From Hyaloraphidium curvatum (taxonomy: Eukaryota > Monoblepharomycota > Hyaloraphidiomycetes > Hyaloraphidiales > Hyaloraphidiaceae): a DNA stretch of 64,000 nucleotides. Each line of letters begins with the position of its first letter. The first letter of the stretch is position 1. The stretch is from assembly GCA_025558095.1 (NCBI GenBank), contig JAIVFI010000033.1, positions 372,001-436,000 on the forward strand, given 5' to 3'. The notes beneath the pieces are model-generated. The model was not told the DNA's origin. It worked only from the letters and a program-made list of their open reading frames with translations, and did no database searches. Made by a program: the position numbers and the translations under genes. Below are positions 31,786 to 42,558 of the stretch, piece after piece.

Positions 31786-33336
31786 ATGGCTCAGAGCGCC
31801 ATACCGACGACTGAGGAGTACAATGCGCTTCTCAACGAACTACAAAGACTTAAAGACCTTGTGGCCGCAGAAACCCGCAGGGCGGACGCAGAGGCTCGCC
31901 GGGCGGCCGACGAGCGTCGCCGCGCCGGCCCGACGTTGGCACAGCTGGAACGCTTCCCGCCCCTAGTTCGGGATTCCACGAGCTCGTCGGGTCCCAGCAC
32001 TTCGATGCGCCGTCATTCCGCAGCGGCGACGACTGGAGGGAGCTTGGGACTCGTAAGCGTCGAATGGAGGCCCGCGGTGGTCCATCCGCTGCTTCTGAAG
32101 GAATCCCTGTACTACGGCACCGAGAGGGACGTTCAAGCTTTCGTGGAGGCCGTGCTCCTGAGCGCGGCAAACAGCCTCTTCGACGACGTGGACATCCGAA
32201 GAGAAGGGCATATTGGCGGGTTCCGGCCGAACATTTTTGTCGTCGTGAAGAAGGGGCCTGTTGTCTCGTGGCCTATCGGTGTCTGCGAGGTCAAGTTGCC
32301 GAGGTTGTCGAGCGAAGATGACGCAACCATGAACCCCGTCGCTATCGGGCAGCTTCACGATTACATGGCGCTCATGCGATCTGTGTACGGACTAGAAAGC
32401 GTTTTCGGCATTCTGACCGACTTTGAGAACTGGCGTATCTTCTGGGATCCGGCGACAAACGACGTCGCGACGGCCACTGACTTGGTACCAGCAATGGATG
32501 CAACTGGTATAGCCGTGGAGTGGAAACGGCCGTCACAACTAGACACGGTGCCCGACTTCACAAAGGGGATCGACGTGTTTGTGGACTTGGATGCGGACCC
32601 AACGGTGGCCCCGAGAAAGCTCCATGCCACTCGAACTTTTAGAATTTACGCTGAGAAGGCCACTTTCCTTGACAATCTCGGCACAACCCTGTGCAAAATG
32701 TACCACGCTCGGCGGTTGCAGCCCAAGTTTGCCCAACCGGGTTCTGCTCACTTCTGTGTGACTTCATTCACCAAGCACTTTCTTCTTGCGGTGTTGCCGA
32801 CGGCTTTCGCACTGAAGGGGGGAAGTATGCTTCAGTTCGTGGCGCGGAACAGGCAGATTGCATCGTCAAGGATTTCTTTCTATCTGCTTTACCTCCTCGG
32901 AAAGGGACGCGACGGAGAAGCTTGGTTTGCTGCGACAAAGGACGGACGGACGTGCGTGGTGAAGTTTCGGCGGACAGATGCGGATGCGGAACGTGAGGCC
33001 GGACGGTGGCAGGAGATTTGGGACATGCCGGCCTATTGGGCCCGTTTGGGAGGGGGGTCATGCGTTGTGATGCCGTACCTTCGTCCCGTTCAGAGCGACG
33101 AATGGAACGATGAGGGCGTTGCGTGTGCGGTGCAGCAGGCGCTTGTGCAGATGGTTCAAAGAGGCTTTCGGCACGGGGATGTTTTGCGGCGGCACGTCGG
33201 CTTGTACAAGCGCCAGGACCGTCTTTATGCAGCTCTTTTCGATTTGTCGGACGTCACCAGCGTTGCACCTGAGGAGCGACCGACCGCAGCAGCCGCTATG
33301 ATGAGTTCTCTGCTGGCTGAGCGAAGCGTGGCGTAG
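31786..33336 (+). CDS. Crinkler-like protein: PD-(D/E)XK-like plus kinase-like domains
   Basis: This is an intronless 516-residue frame. The N-terminus is a coiled coil (ALLNELQRLKDLVAAETRRAD). A middle domain has the REase pattern, with an acidic residue in GGFRPNIFVVVKKG and the E-x-K in WPIGVCEVKLPRL followed by a helix (GQLHDYMALMRSVYGL). The C-terminal part resembles a divergent kinase, with a glycine-rich start (LLGKGRDGEAWFAATKDG), a beta3 lysine (TCVVKFRRTD), and RHGDVLRRHV in the catalytic-loop position. This layout matches fungal/oomycete Crinkler-type REase-kinase proteins, whose roles (host nuclear effectors or inter-genomic conflict proteins) are known for only a few members. No signal peptide is visible. 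Confidence 0.7.
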   Translation: MAQSAIPTTEEYNALLNELQRLKDLVAAETRRADAEARRAADERRRAGPTLAQLERFPPLVRDSTSSSGPSTSMRRHSAAATTGGSLGLVSVEWRPAVVHPLLLKESLYYGTERDVQAFVEAVLLSAANSLFDDVDIRREGHIGGFRPNIFVVVKKGPVVSWPIGVCEVKLPRLSSEDDATMNPVAIGQLHDYMALMRSVYGLESVFGILTDFENWRIFWDPATNDVATATDLVPAMDATGIAVEWKRPSQLDTVPDFTKGIDVFVDLDADPTVAPRKLHATRTFRIYAEKATFLDNLGTTLCKMYHARRLQPKFAQPGSAHFCVTSFTKHFLLAVLPTAFALKGGSMLQFVARNRQIASSRISFYLLYLLGKGRDGEAWFAATKDGRTCVVKFRRTDADAEREAGRWQEIWDMPAYWARLGGGSCVVMPYLRPVQSDEWNDEGVACAVQQALVQMVQRGFRHGDVLRRHVGLYKRQDRLYAALFDLSDVTSVAPEERPTAAAAMMSSLLAERSVA

Positions 33337-33578
33337 GCTCAGCGACCTTTGTCAGTTCATTGCGCTGATGACGTGGAGAGCATGTTGGCCTTTGTGACTT
33401 CATTCCGCGGTAGAGCTCGTGACTGTGCAAACCTCGTGCCGCACAGATCATGACCATCACGTCACAAGGAGCATGCCAGCAGGTCCCTGTATTGGTGGTA
33501 TCCGGGACTCCTCCAACGCAGACGAATTACATACGAAATAGACGATAGATGCCACCCGCCCCCCCAAAGGCCTCAGTC
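33337..33578. other. Convergent intergenic region
   Basis: About 240 bp between two 3' ends; no gene seen. Confidence 0.4.
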
Positions 33579-35234
33579 CTAGAGCGCGGCCAGCGCGCTG
33601 ACGGCGGCCGCCGCGAGCCCCAGCAGCGGCGCGGCCCAGCTCCTCCCCGCGGAGCTCGGCCTGGCGGTCGGGCTCGCGGTGTTGGGGCTGTTGGTCGCCG
33701 TCGCAGCCCCGGGCTTCCGGATGCGGATCATCTGGGCGTACTCGCCCTGCAGGTTGACCGTGTAGAAGCCCTTGGCGACGGGCAGGTCCGTCTTCTTGAA
33801 GACGTCGCGGATGGCAAACTCCGAGTCGGCCGTGGCGCTGAGCTCCGAGACCGAGGCGAAGTCGAGGCGGACGTTGAGCGGGCGCTTGCCGCGGTTAAGC
33901 ATGACTGCGGGGCGGGAAGGATGTCAGCGATGGCCCACAGGTCTTCAACAGAGAAGGATGCCCACCAGCGACGACCGAGCCGTCAGCCATCGGGCCCGCC
34001 CACACGTCCGCGTCACCGTCGCGCTGGACGCGCCTGGCCGACGCCCCCAGCGGGTCCTGGTTGACCGCCAGCACGTCCCTATCCGTCAGCAGCGCGATGG
34101 CCTGGCTGCTCAGGTTGGCGAGGTGGGTACCAATCATGAGGGGTGCCTTGAGCGCGGCCCAGAGGAGGAAGTGGGCCTCCTCCTGGTTGGACGACATGCC
34201 GTTGCCGATCTCGAGCATGTCCGGGTCGTTCCAGCCGCCGGGACCGCTGTACTGCGTCAGCTCGGCCTGCTCGTCCAGGATGGCGATGACGCTGCGGCGG
34301 CTGCCGGCCGTGCGGCCGTTGAAGACCTCGATAATGTCCGGGGTCGTGCGCCACATGTGGCAGAAGTTGTCGGCGTCCAGCCACGGCTGGTCGCGGCCCC
34401 AGCGGGCGTTGATGGAGTAGATGATGTCGCGCTGGGTGTTGGTCTTGTTCTTCAGGGCGTTCCACATGCCTGTCAGTGGCCGCGGCTGTCAGGAGCAATC
34501 GCGGGCGGAGGCCGGTGCCGCCACCCACGGATGTAGCGGTCGGGGTACTTGGCGCCGCCGAGGTTGCAGGTGTCGTACTTGAGGAAGTCGACGCCCCACG
34601 AGTCGTAGGTCCGCACGTCAATGTCCTCGTAGTACAGCGAACCGGGACGCTTCATGCACGTCTGCCGCCCCGCGTTGGAGTAGATGCCGAACTTGAGCCC
34701 CTTCGAGCGGACGTAGTCGGCGGTGGCCTTCATTCCCGAAGGGAAGAGAGCGGGGTCCTCGACGATGCGGTCCGTGTCGGGGTCGCGGGAGATGGCCCAG
34801 CAGTCGTCGATGACGAGGTACTGGTAGCCGGCCGCGAGCAGGCCTGCGGGGGGGCGGAAGGCCGACCGATGGGCAAAGAGAGGGAAGAAGTGTCGCGGGG
34901 AAAGACCGAGGGGTCAGTTCCGGGGGCGGGAACCCGGCGATGGTGCCCGTCACCTCGCGAGACCATCAGGTCGGCCGTCTCGCGAATCTTCGACTCGTGG
35001 ATGTCGCACTCGTAGGCATTCCAGGTCTGCCGAGGGTCGTTAGCCGGGGCTGCTCGGTTTCGGCCCCGCAACGGCACGCACGTTGTAGCCCATCGGCGGG
35101 AGGAGGGCGAGGCCATCGTTCTTCGGGTTGTCGGTCAAGCCGGCGTCGACCGCAGCGACCGCGCCGAGGGCGGCGACGGCGGCAAAGGCGAGGGACGCCG
35201 CCGTGCGCCGGCGGGCGGGGCGGGCTGCCGTCAT
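33579..35234 (-). CDS. GPI-anchored alpha-galactosidase (GH27)
   Basis: This enzyme would cleave terminal alpha-galactosides at the cell surface. The ATG at 35234 gives a signal peptide (hydrophobic core SLAFAAVAALGAVAAV), then LLPPMGYN joined across an intron to TWNAYECDIHESK. Further exons carry MVSRG-LLAAGYQYLVIDDCW, KGLKFGIYSNAGRQTC, the nucleophile region WGVDFLKYDTCN, WRTTPDI for the acid/base segment, and WNDPDMLEIGNGM. Five short introns are placed in phase. The C-terminus has a beta-sandwich (LNRGKRPLNVRLDF), then a serine/threonine-rich stretch and a hydrophobic tail (LLGLAAAAVSALAAL) with no basic residues after it, as in GPI signals. All catalytic residues appear intact. Confidence 0.9.
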
Positions 35235-35679
35235 CGTCGAGGTCGAGCAAGATTGTTTGTGGAAGGGGTTCTCGACGCAACGCCGCCGCGTGCGGGCGGA
35301 GCAAGGCCCGTTCATCAACCTTTTTGGGAACTTTGCGCTCTGGACGTCAGACCGGAAGTTTAATGGCTTATTCCTTGCAGTAGTAGCATCTTTGTCGCTC
35401 GCCCAGTGCGATTGGGTGCCGGCGTGCTTCCTGGTGGAGGGCGAACCGATCTGGCCCCCCCCCCCCCCACGCCAGCCGATCGCAGCTTTGCCCCCATCCC
35501 CGGACCTCGGAAGCAATTTGGGCATCGAAAGACTTACAGGTGCAATTGGAAGCGGATGCGAGCTTGTGAATCGACGTTTGAGTCACGGAAGAGGGTGAGA
35601 GATCGGCGCGGCCTTGCTGCGCCCACGCGGGGGTTCTGTGGTCTGACTTTCATTTCCTGCCCCCGGGCCTTTCCCCGCG
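35235..35679. promoter_or_regulatory. Divergent promoter region, GH27/desaturase
   Basis: About 445 bp between two ATGs contain a run of about 12 C at 35456-35468, which is a possible assembly-error site. No clear core promoter element was recognised. Confidence 0.4.
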
Positions 35680-37362
35680 ATGGCGCTGGGCTCGGAAGGG
35701 CCGGAAGTGGAGCGCATGCCGGCTGCCGGCGAGAAGGGACTGCGGGCGCGGGCAGGCGGGCGGCGTGCGCCGGGGGACACGGCTCCCGTCGGCGACGCTG
35801 CGGGAGCGACCGGCAACGGACATGCGCCGTCCTCGGGCCGCCACGTGCCGCGCGACGCGAGCGGCACCAATGCACGCACCCTGGCGCTGGGCCTCGAGCC
35901 GTGGCCTTTCTCGCGCTACCTGCGATGGGAGTTCGCGCTGGGCGTCGCCCTCACGCTCAACTTTGCCGCCTTCTGGGCCGTGCCCATCGTGCTGCAAGGC
36001 CAGCTGTGGATTCTGGTGCTCAGGCCGCTGCTGATGCCGCTGTTCGATGCCGTGGATAAGAATCCCGCCGTGCGCCGCTTCGCCGAGACATACGTCTACT
36101 CGAAGCCGCGGCACGCGGACTACTTCGTCACGCTGGTGCTGGTCGTGGTGACGACCGTAACGTCATTCGCCGCCATGCTGTACCTGCAGCGCACGCGGGG
36201 ATACCTGCCGTGGTGGTCCCTGTTCCTTCACTACTGTGCCTGGTGGGCAGACTGCCTCTCGCCGATCTCGCTTTCCGCTAACGCTCTCTCCTTCCCCTAC
36301 AAGGGTCGGGCTCGGAGGCCGGATGATGGGCGCCGCCTACTCGTTCGCCCACCGCGAGGGCCACAACCGCACCCTGTACCAGCGCTGGATCCGCGAGTCG
36401 GTCGGCAACATCTGCGAGAACTGGCTCGGCCTCCTGTACGGCAACGTGCCCTACAACTTCACCACCTCGCACATCGCCATCCACCACAAGACCAACGCGT
36501 CGGCCCCCGACACGTTCTACATGTGGGACTGGCCGCGCGACAGCCCCAAAGGCTTCATGTTCTTTGTCACCCGCGTGTTCCTGCACATGACGGGCTACTC
36601 GTCCCTGCGCGTCTTCAAGGCCAACCGGATGCAGCTGCACTACGACAAGCTGCTGACCGGCATGGTGATCTACTTTGTCGCCACGCCGGTGGCGCTCTAC
36701 CTCGCGTCGGGCTTCTCGGCCTCGTTCGTTTTCTGGATCTGGTTTCAGCCGCTGTGCTGCATGTCGTACTTCCTCGCCTTTATCAACATCGGCTTCCACG
36801 CCTTCCTCGAGTACGATGACGAGGGCAGGCACATCCCCTGCATCAACAGCTCCGACATTATCGGCGGGTACGTTTGCCAGCGGCTGTCAGGTTGTCGTAA
36901 GGCGCGAGCTAACTTCTTTCGACCAGCGACGACGACTTTTTCGGGGAGAACAACCACATGGCGCACCACTACTCGACCACTACATACTGGAGCGACCTCC
37001 CTGAATGGTGGGCGCCCTTTCCGGTCCGCCCGTCCCGGTGCTGAAATGAAAGCCTTCCGTCAAACAGGGACGCCAAGCAGCTCGAAGAGTGGAAGCGCCA
37101 CCGCGCCTCCGTCTTCCGCGACGTTTCCATCGTCGAAATCTCCGCGCTCATCCTCCTCGGGCAGTGGGACCGCGTGGTGGACAAGTTCGTGGACCACTCG
37201 GGCGGCAGCATGTCCCGCGAGGACATCGCCGACATGCTGCGCACCCGCGCGCGGAGGATCGAGTACCGCTACGAGGACTACATCCGGGGACCGGCGGCCA
37301 ACCCGATCATTAGGAAGGGCAACTTCGTGGAGGGCAACTCGGAGGAAACGGGCGGGCTGTGA
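35680..37362 (+). CDS. Membrane fatty-acid desaturase/hydroxylase-like di-iron enzyme
   Basis: This is a polytopic membrane protein with the three histidine boxes of the desaturase/hydroxylase/AlkB-like superfamily: HREGH, HIAIHH and HMAHH. The first exon has a ~60-residue disordered N-terminus and three to four helices (YFVTLVLVVVTTVTSFAAM). An intron starting GTGGGC after HYCAW leads to VGLGGRMMGAAYSFAHREGH. Later exons carry further helices (TGMVIYFVATPVALYLASG) and the third box, which is reached by a GTACGT-donor intron after SDIIGG. The soluble C-terminal tail (LILLGQWDRVVDKFVDHSG) ends at TGA 37362. Substrate and regiochemistry cannot be told; the HREGH spacing is closer to alkane-monooxygenase/hydroxylase types than to delta-9 desaturases. 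Confidence 0.75.
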
Positions 37363-37508
37363 GCCAGCCGGGGCGCGCGTGCAGATAAGAAAGAGAAGGC
37401 GCCGCTTCGTCGATGGTTAATTGGTGCCCGCGGATAATGTACCGAGGGAATCTCAGACAGAGCTGAAAGACTTGCGGATCCTCTTCCTTTTCTTTTCCTT
37501 CCCGCCCC

Positions 37509-38420
37509 TTATCGAGCCAGCAGATACGGATTCGCGTCCCAGAAGGTGTCCCCAATGATGTCGACGGCCTCGTCCACCAGCTCCCCTCTCTTTGCCTTCG
37601 CCCTCCGCTTGCCCCCGCCTTCCTCGCCGCCTGGCGGCTCCGCTTCCGAGCGGTAGTACAAAGTCGTCCCCTTCCTGAACATCGCCGGCTCATCGTTGTA
37701 GTTCATCCCGAAGCGCGAAAAGAGGAGCTCGTTCTTCTTTGCGCTGTCCGCCGCGGTGTCGGCGATGAACCGGGACGCCTCCTGCGTCGTCATCTCCCCC
37801 GCGAACCCCGGCCTCGCCGTCGCGGGCGGGCGCACGAGGTTCCAAAGGCACGTATTGTACAGGTTGTTGATGTGCGTGTCCGCTTGACGCCAGGAAAAGT
37901 AGTCCCGCACGTTGCGGGGGTCCGGGTAGCAGACCGCCCGTCCGTCGAAGCTCGGCGGGATCTCCAAAGGGCGGTCAAAGTGGTGCGGCCAGCGGAACAC
38001 GTACGAGGAAGTGAAGAGGGAGACGATGGCCGAGGTGAGCTTCGACTCGCGGCGCTGGTAAAGGTCCGTCGACGGCGGAAGGAGGAAGGAGAACTCGTCG
38101 CTCTGCGGACGCGTCAAGGACGCTCTGTGGCCCCGCTTGGTGAGCACCGACCTCCCCGTAGCCCATCGTCACCTCCTTGATCTCGCGCATGACGTGCCTG
38201 GCCGCGTCCACCATGAGCCGCAGCCCGCGGGGGTCGTTGGGCTTCGCGAAGCCGTGCAGCGTCGTGAAGCGGTGGAAGGAGCGGCCGTCCACGCGCACGA
38301 CGATCCAGGTATTCGGAAGCAGCGCATCGGAGCGCTCAAAGAGCTTGACGTACTCGAACTTGGACTTCGCCAGCTTGGAAGCGCTGCGCGTAAACAGACG
38401 ATCGCGTCGCGGTCGTCAGC
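37509..38420 (-). CDS. THG1: tRNA-His guanylyltransferase (THG1)
   Basis: THG1 adds G-1 to tRNA-His in a 3'-5' polymerase reaction and is essential in most eukaryotes. The sequence reads KLAKSKFEYVKLFERSDALL, then the catalytic motif VVRVDGRSFHRFTTLHGFAK, NDPRGLRLMVDAARHVM, and across an intron GYGE-SDEFSFLLPPSTDLY, which supplies the second metal-binding aspartate. The C-terminal signature is WRQADTHINNLYNTCLW and KNELLFSRFGMNYNDEPAMF. The stop is at 37509. The 5' end is not certain: no in-frame ATG precedes KLAKSKF, and a 54-nt intron ending GCGCAG at about 38378 probably joins a short first exon. Confidence 0.9.
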
Positions 38421-38498
38421 GTCGATCATTCACCGACCCTCGTCCGTGCTTCTGCTGGGCTCGCTAGCTCATCGCAAGGGGGTTCTCAGCCTGCTACG

Positions 38499-39476
38499 AT
38501 GGGCCCAGCGGCGGATAAGCCGGCCCCCCCGACGTCCCTGAACCTCCTCGTCGACGATGTGCTCGAGATCATCCTTGCGGCCCTGCCCTTGAACCTGGTT
38601 GCCTCTGTGGTCTCGAGGTTATGCCGACGTATGCACACGATGTCGGAAGCCCACATTCTGCGGCGTCTGAAGCGGCAGTGCTTTTGGGACGAGAAGGTAC
38701 CATCTTGGGCCTCCAGCTGGGACTCTCCGCGGTGCCCAACGCTTTTCCGATATCTCCGCGGTTTCCCGCTGACCCCGGACGACATCGTCGCCGTGTATGG
38801 GGCATTCCGGCCGAACCCGGACCCGACAATCGTGGACGTCTTCCGGGAGGCCAGGCTGTCGCCCGAGGAACTTTCTTTCCTCGTTTCGCGGATACAGTTC
38901 GTCCGGAATCGCAACTTTCACCCCGAACCCGTTGCCGTCACAGTGGGGCGCATCCTACGGAAGGCGGGCGTATCGAAGGACGCCGTTCGTCACCTGGCCT
39001 GGAGCCATAGCAACGAGCAGTTCACGGACCTCGTCGACCGGTTTGACCTTCTGCTTATTGCACTTGATTTGGCCATGCGGGCACAGCAGGGGACCGAAGA
39101 GCTTCTACTCTTTGCCGATATCATGGAGGACCTTGTTCTCTCGGGACTGTACACCGATCCACGGTTGCCGAACCCGGGTGGCCGCGGTACGTGCGCGGCG
39201 CAGATATGCGCCCTCATTCTCTCCGACTTTCCAACCGTGATGGCCGCCGTCTTCGTCAAGCAGATCGTCGTCGGCCTCGACGGCGATCTGTCGCTCGAGA
39301 GCTTCCGGACACCGGGCTGGAAAAGGGCTGTAGGGGTCATGCGGTGGATGCAGGCAAGGGACGGGATCGCGGGAAGGCTCGCCGGCGTGGAACACCGCCG
39401 CGTGGACGAACAGAGGGTCGCGAAAGCGAGCGAGCTCGTGGCTTTGTGCGATCAACGTGTTGACACAACTGGATGA
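38499..39476 (+). CDS. F-box-like protein (unrecognised C-terminal region)
   Basis: This is an intronless 325-residue frame from ATG 38499. The first 50 residues resemble an F-box (LNLLVDDVLEIILAALPLNL, VSRLCRRMH), the Skp1-binding motif of SCF ligases. The rest is helical and not repeat-like (VGRILRKAGVSKDAVRHLA, LFADIMEDLVLSGLY). No substrate-binding domain was recognised. It is divergent from THG1, less than 100 bp away. Confidence 0.6.
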   Translation: MGPAADKPAPPTSLNLLVDDVLEIILAALPLNLVASVVSRLCRRMHTMSEAHILRRLKRQCFWDEKVPSWASSWDSPRCPTLFRYLRGFPLTPDDIVAVYGAFRPNPDPTIVDVFREARLSPEELSFLVSRIQFVRNRNFHPEPVAVTVGRILRKAGVSKDAVRHLAWSHSNEQFTDLVDRFDLLLIALDLAMRAQQGTEELLLFADIMEDLVLSGLYTDPRLPNPGGRGTCAAQICALILSDFPTVMAAVFVKQIVVGLDGDLSLESFRTPGWKRAVGVMRWMQARDGIAGRLAGVEHRRVDEQRVAKASELVALCDQRVDTTG

Positions 39477-39629
39477 ATGAATCATCGTATAGCGCCGCCG
39501 TTCGACATGTTAGCGCCAGCACCTAGAGGCCTTTGCCCGCCACTTTTCGAGCTCTTGAGATGCGTCTTTAAACCCGATCCCCCCCAGTGATGAACGGTTG
39601 GCGCTAGGAAGGCAAGTCGGATCGTTTTC

Positions 39630-40325
39630 TCAGATCTCCACGTCGGAGCGCACGCTTGTCTGAACCTTGATGAGGCATTGCCGAGAAGGCAACTGGATTG
39701 ATGACCACTTACCATGTCCACGAGCCTGCCGTTGCTAGACATAGCCAAAACTCCGACCACTTTTCCGGATTTGGCCGATCGCAGGGTCAGAAAAGCGGTC
39801 GGCGCGTCCTGATCAGCTTCCGAGCTCGAGCCCTCCACCGAACTCCTGGCCTTGGCCATGCTGGCGCGTGAAGTCGATCAGCGGAAGATCGGCCGAAAAA
39901 CGGAGCGCATCACCGGATTTCGGCTTCGTGGCCCTGTCGGAAACACGCAAGGGCGAGCTGCTTGAGTGATTCAATGTGCTCCGGCGGCAGTAGACTCGCG
40001 TCGCCCTGGGCTGTCTCCACGGCGCCGGTCTGGGCAGAAATCGTGAGCTTGACCACGCGACGTGTCGCAGGTGCCTCCTGAGTAGACAGCAATGAAGATC
40101 CAGCAACATATGCAAGACATGGTTCGTTACGGGAGTGGGGTTGGCACCATCGATGGAAAGGTTCGCCAGCGAGTCAACGACGTTTTGGACCTGATTCACC
40201 ATGTCGGAACAACAGGGTAGACGCGTGGTTCAGAGCAGCAGCATGCAGTGGAAGAGCGGGAAATTCACCTCAGTTGAAACAGGGACGGCGTTGGGACCGG
40301 CGTTGTTCTGCGGAAGCGACTCCAT
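39630..40325 (-). CDS. Small unrecognised protein (five-exon model)
   Basis: All exons join in phase. The ATG at 40325 gives MESLPQNNAGPNAVPVSTE, a 77-nt intron leads to VQNVVDSLANLSIDGANPTP, the next exon reads APATRRVVKLTISAQTG and ESLKQLALACFRQGHEAEI, then SSVEGSSSEADQDAPTAF and RSAKSGKVVGVLAMSSNG. The last intron (GTAAGT donor) ends the protein with QTSVRSDVEI at TGA 39630-39632. The 150-residue product has mixed alpha/beta character. I do not recognise the family. Confidence 0.6.
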
Positions 40326-40587
40326 CTTGCGGGCGTTCGGCCAGGTGGCCGTCATCCTCAGCGGCGCGGCCGGACGCGTAAAGCCGTTGCGACTCGAGTA
40401 CCTGCAAAGTAGACTCTGTCGACGATGGAATACGGCGCGAAGGCGCGCAGCTGGCGGAGGACGCGGGGGAAGGCGCGTCTCTTTTCTTGCAGACCCGTGC
40501 GATCACACCGTCAGGAGCTTTTCCATCAGCTTCTAGCATCCACGAGCAATGCCAGTAGATGGCAAGGCAAAGAAAAGGATGTCCTAT

Positions 40588-42288
40588 TCAATCACGCGAC
40601 GAAAAGAACAACGAATCTCCCGCGATCCTGTCCATCGCCGCCACTAGATCCTGGTCAGCGATCGGGACACCCTCGAGACAGATCGTCTCGAGCGTGCCCT
40701 GCAGCTTAAAGGTCGTGTACAGCAGCACTTCGGGTCTCGTGATCCCCGCGCACTCGCCCATCCGCAGCGACTGGAGCCCGTCGAGGTTGTCGCGGATGCA
40801 GCGGACGGCGTCGTCGTCGACGCCGGCTACGTAGCTGATGGCCAGCTGCTCGAGCTTGGGCGGCTTCGAGAGGACGAAGGGGCGCAGGGCTGGCCAGGTG
40901 ATGGCTGTGCGGGAGACGCTGAGGTCTCGAAGGCTGGTTCGGAGAGCGGAAAGGTGGGGACCGATCGCGTCCTGCACGATCCGTCGGTCAGAAAAGGGAC
41001 AGTCGATCCAGCCCCGTGAGCGATGATCTTACCGAAACGTTGGTTTTTCTCAGGCCCAGGCGCCGAAGCCCAGTGTTCTTTTGCAGGACGGGCACGATCG
41101 ATCGGTCGGTCACGGCGGCGCAGTCCAGCCCCAGCTCGTGCAAAGCGCTGCTTCGTAGCTCCGACAGCGAAGCATCCGTCACGCCCGCGCACCACTTCAG
41201 CGAAAGAGCGCGCAGCGAGCCGAACTTGGCCAGCGCGGGGGCGACGGAGGCGTCGGTGAGCTGGCCGCAGTGCTCCAGGTCGAGCTCTTGGAGGTCGTCC
41301 ACCACATCCACGATCCGCATCAGGTGCCAGTCAAGCATCGCGGTCGATAGCTCCTCTTCGTAGGAATCGTCGTCTTCCTCCTCCGCGCCGCCCCTCGCGT
41401 GCACCGTCAGGCTCTCGAGGCAGCGCGGGAGCGAATCGGCCATGGCTTCGAAGATCGCCGGGTCATCGACCGTGACGCGGCCCTCGATGTGCAGTATCTT
41501 CAGCCCCCGCGCGGCGCCGAAACAGCTCCGCAAGGCGCCCGCCGCGAAGGTGACGTCATCGAGCTGAAGCGACTGTAGCTGCGCGAGCGCCGACGCCGCC
41601 TCCAAAGACACCGTGGCGTCCCTGAACGAGTACAGGTAGGGCTGGATCGCCAACCGCCTCAGCCTTTTCATCATCCGAATGCTTTCGGCGATGCGAACAG
41701 CGGCCGCCCGGTCCGCCCCACCGTCGCCCGATTCGGACTCTTCCAACGTGTCCATGAGGTGGAAATCGCAGAGCTCCACCCGTCCCAGAGTATCCTCTGC
41801 CAGATCCGGCGTTTGGGTGATGGCATCGAGGAGTTTAGGCCAGTGACGCGTGTGTACGGGCGCCCCGTAGCCCCCAAGAGAAACGCAGTGCCACTCGCGC
41901 CGATCGACCAGCTGCTTGAAGACGAAAGATACTTTGGACAGCTTCCGCGCGAGCGCCCGCGTATTGTGGCATCCGCAATAGCATACGGGACATTTGCAGG
42001 GAGAATCATGGAACACCAGGTCCGCGCGGTTGCGGCAGCGTGGTCCCAATGTGAAACTGGGCAAGGGGTCGCGTTCAGGCACCGCGAGCACAGTACCGCC
42101 GTTCCCACCCACTCCACGATCTTTTTCAGGATGTCGACGGGCAGCTTGCTCCTCAGCTGGGTGCGGTTCCACCGCGGGTCGCGTCCGGCAACGGGAGGGA
42201 AGAACTCGGTCAGGCGCGGCTGCGGGGGCCGCGGCGACGCGTCGACGTCCATGGCGTCGCCATCCTCGGCGGACTGCGAGTTGCCCAT
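40588..42288 (-). CDS. F-box-like/LRR protein with N-myristoylation site and PIP-box (paralogue 1)
   Basis: The ATG at 42288 gives MGNSQSAEDG, a consensus N-myristoylation start, then QPRLTEFF at residues 23-30, a perfect Q-x-x-L-x-x-F-F PCNA-binding motif. An F-box-like segment (LRSKLPVDILKKIV) is followed by an intron (GTGGGT...CCCAG) shared with both paralogues. Next comes a cysteine cluster (LGPRC...SPCKCPVCYCGCH) and about 13 AMN1-type leucine-rich repeats (LQELDLEHCGQLTDASV, LRALSLKWCAGVTDASL). A second intron near 41030 joins TNVS to DAIGPHLSALR. The end is LFFSSRD and TGA at 40588-40590. It most likely acts as an SCF-type substrate adaptor; the membrane anchor and PCNA link are predictions from motifs. 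Confidence 0.8.
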
Positions 42289-42558
42289 GGGGCTCGGCGT
42301 GGAAATGAGGGCGTTCAGGAGGGACGCGAGGCGGTGTTTGGTGCGACGAGTCGTCACCGCCACCCCCCGCCGCAGGTCGAATCCAACTCCATTAGCGCGG
42401 AATCGACTGCTCAAGCTGCGTCCTTCATGAGCCGGATCGAGACATCCCCAGAATGCATACACTTCGACCATGTGGTTGGTTTTCGAGTGTGCCCTTGATC
42501 CTCGAGCGAGTGAATCCTGGCGCCAGATCCGGACCCCGAGCGAGGGCGCGGGAGTCGC

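Noticed and set aside
40988-42172. Apparent frameshifts after the F-box-like segment in the LRR trio
   Set aside because: All three paralogues have a GA|GTGGG...AG intron at the same place and phase, so this is a conserved intron.
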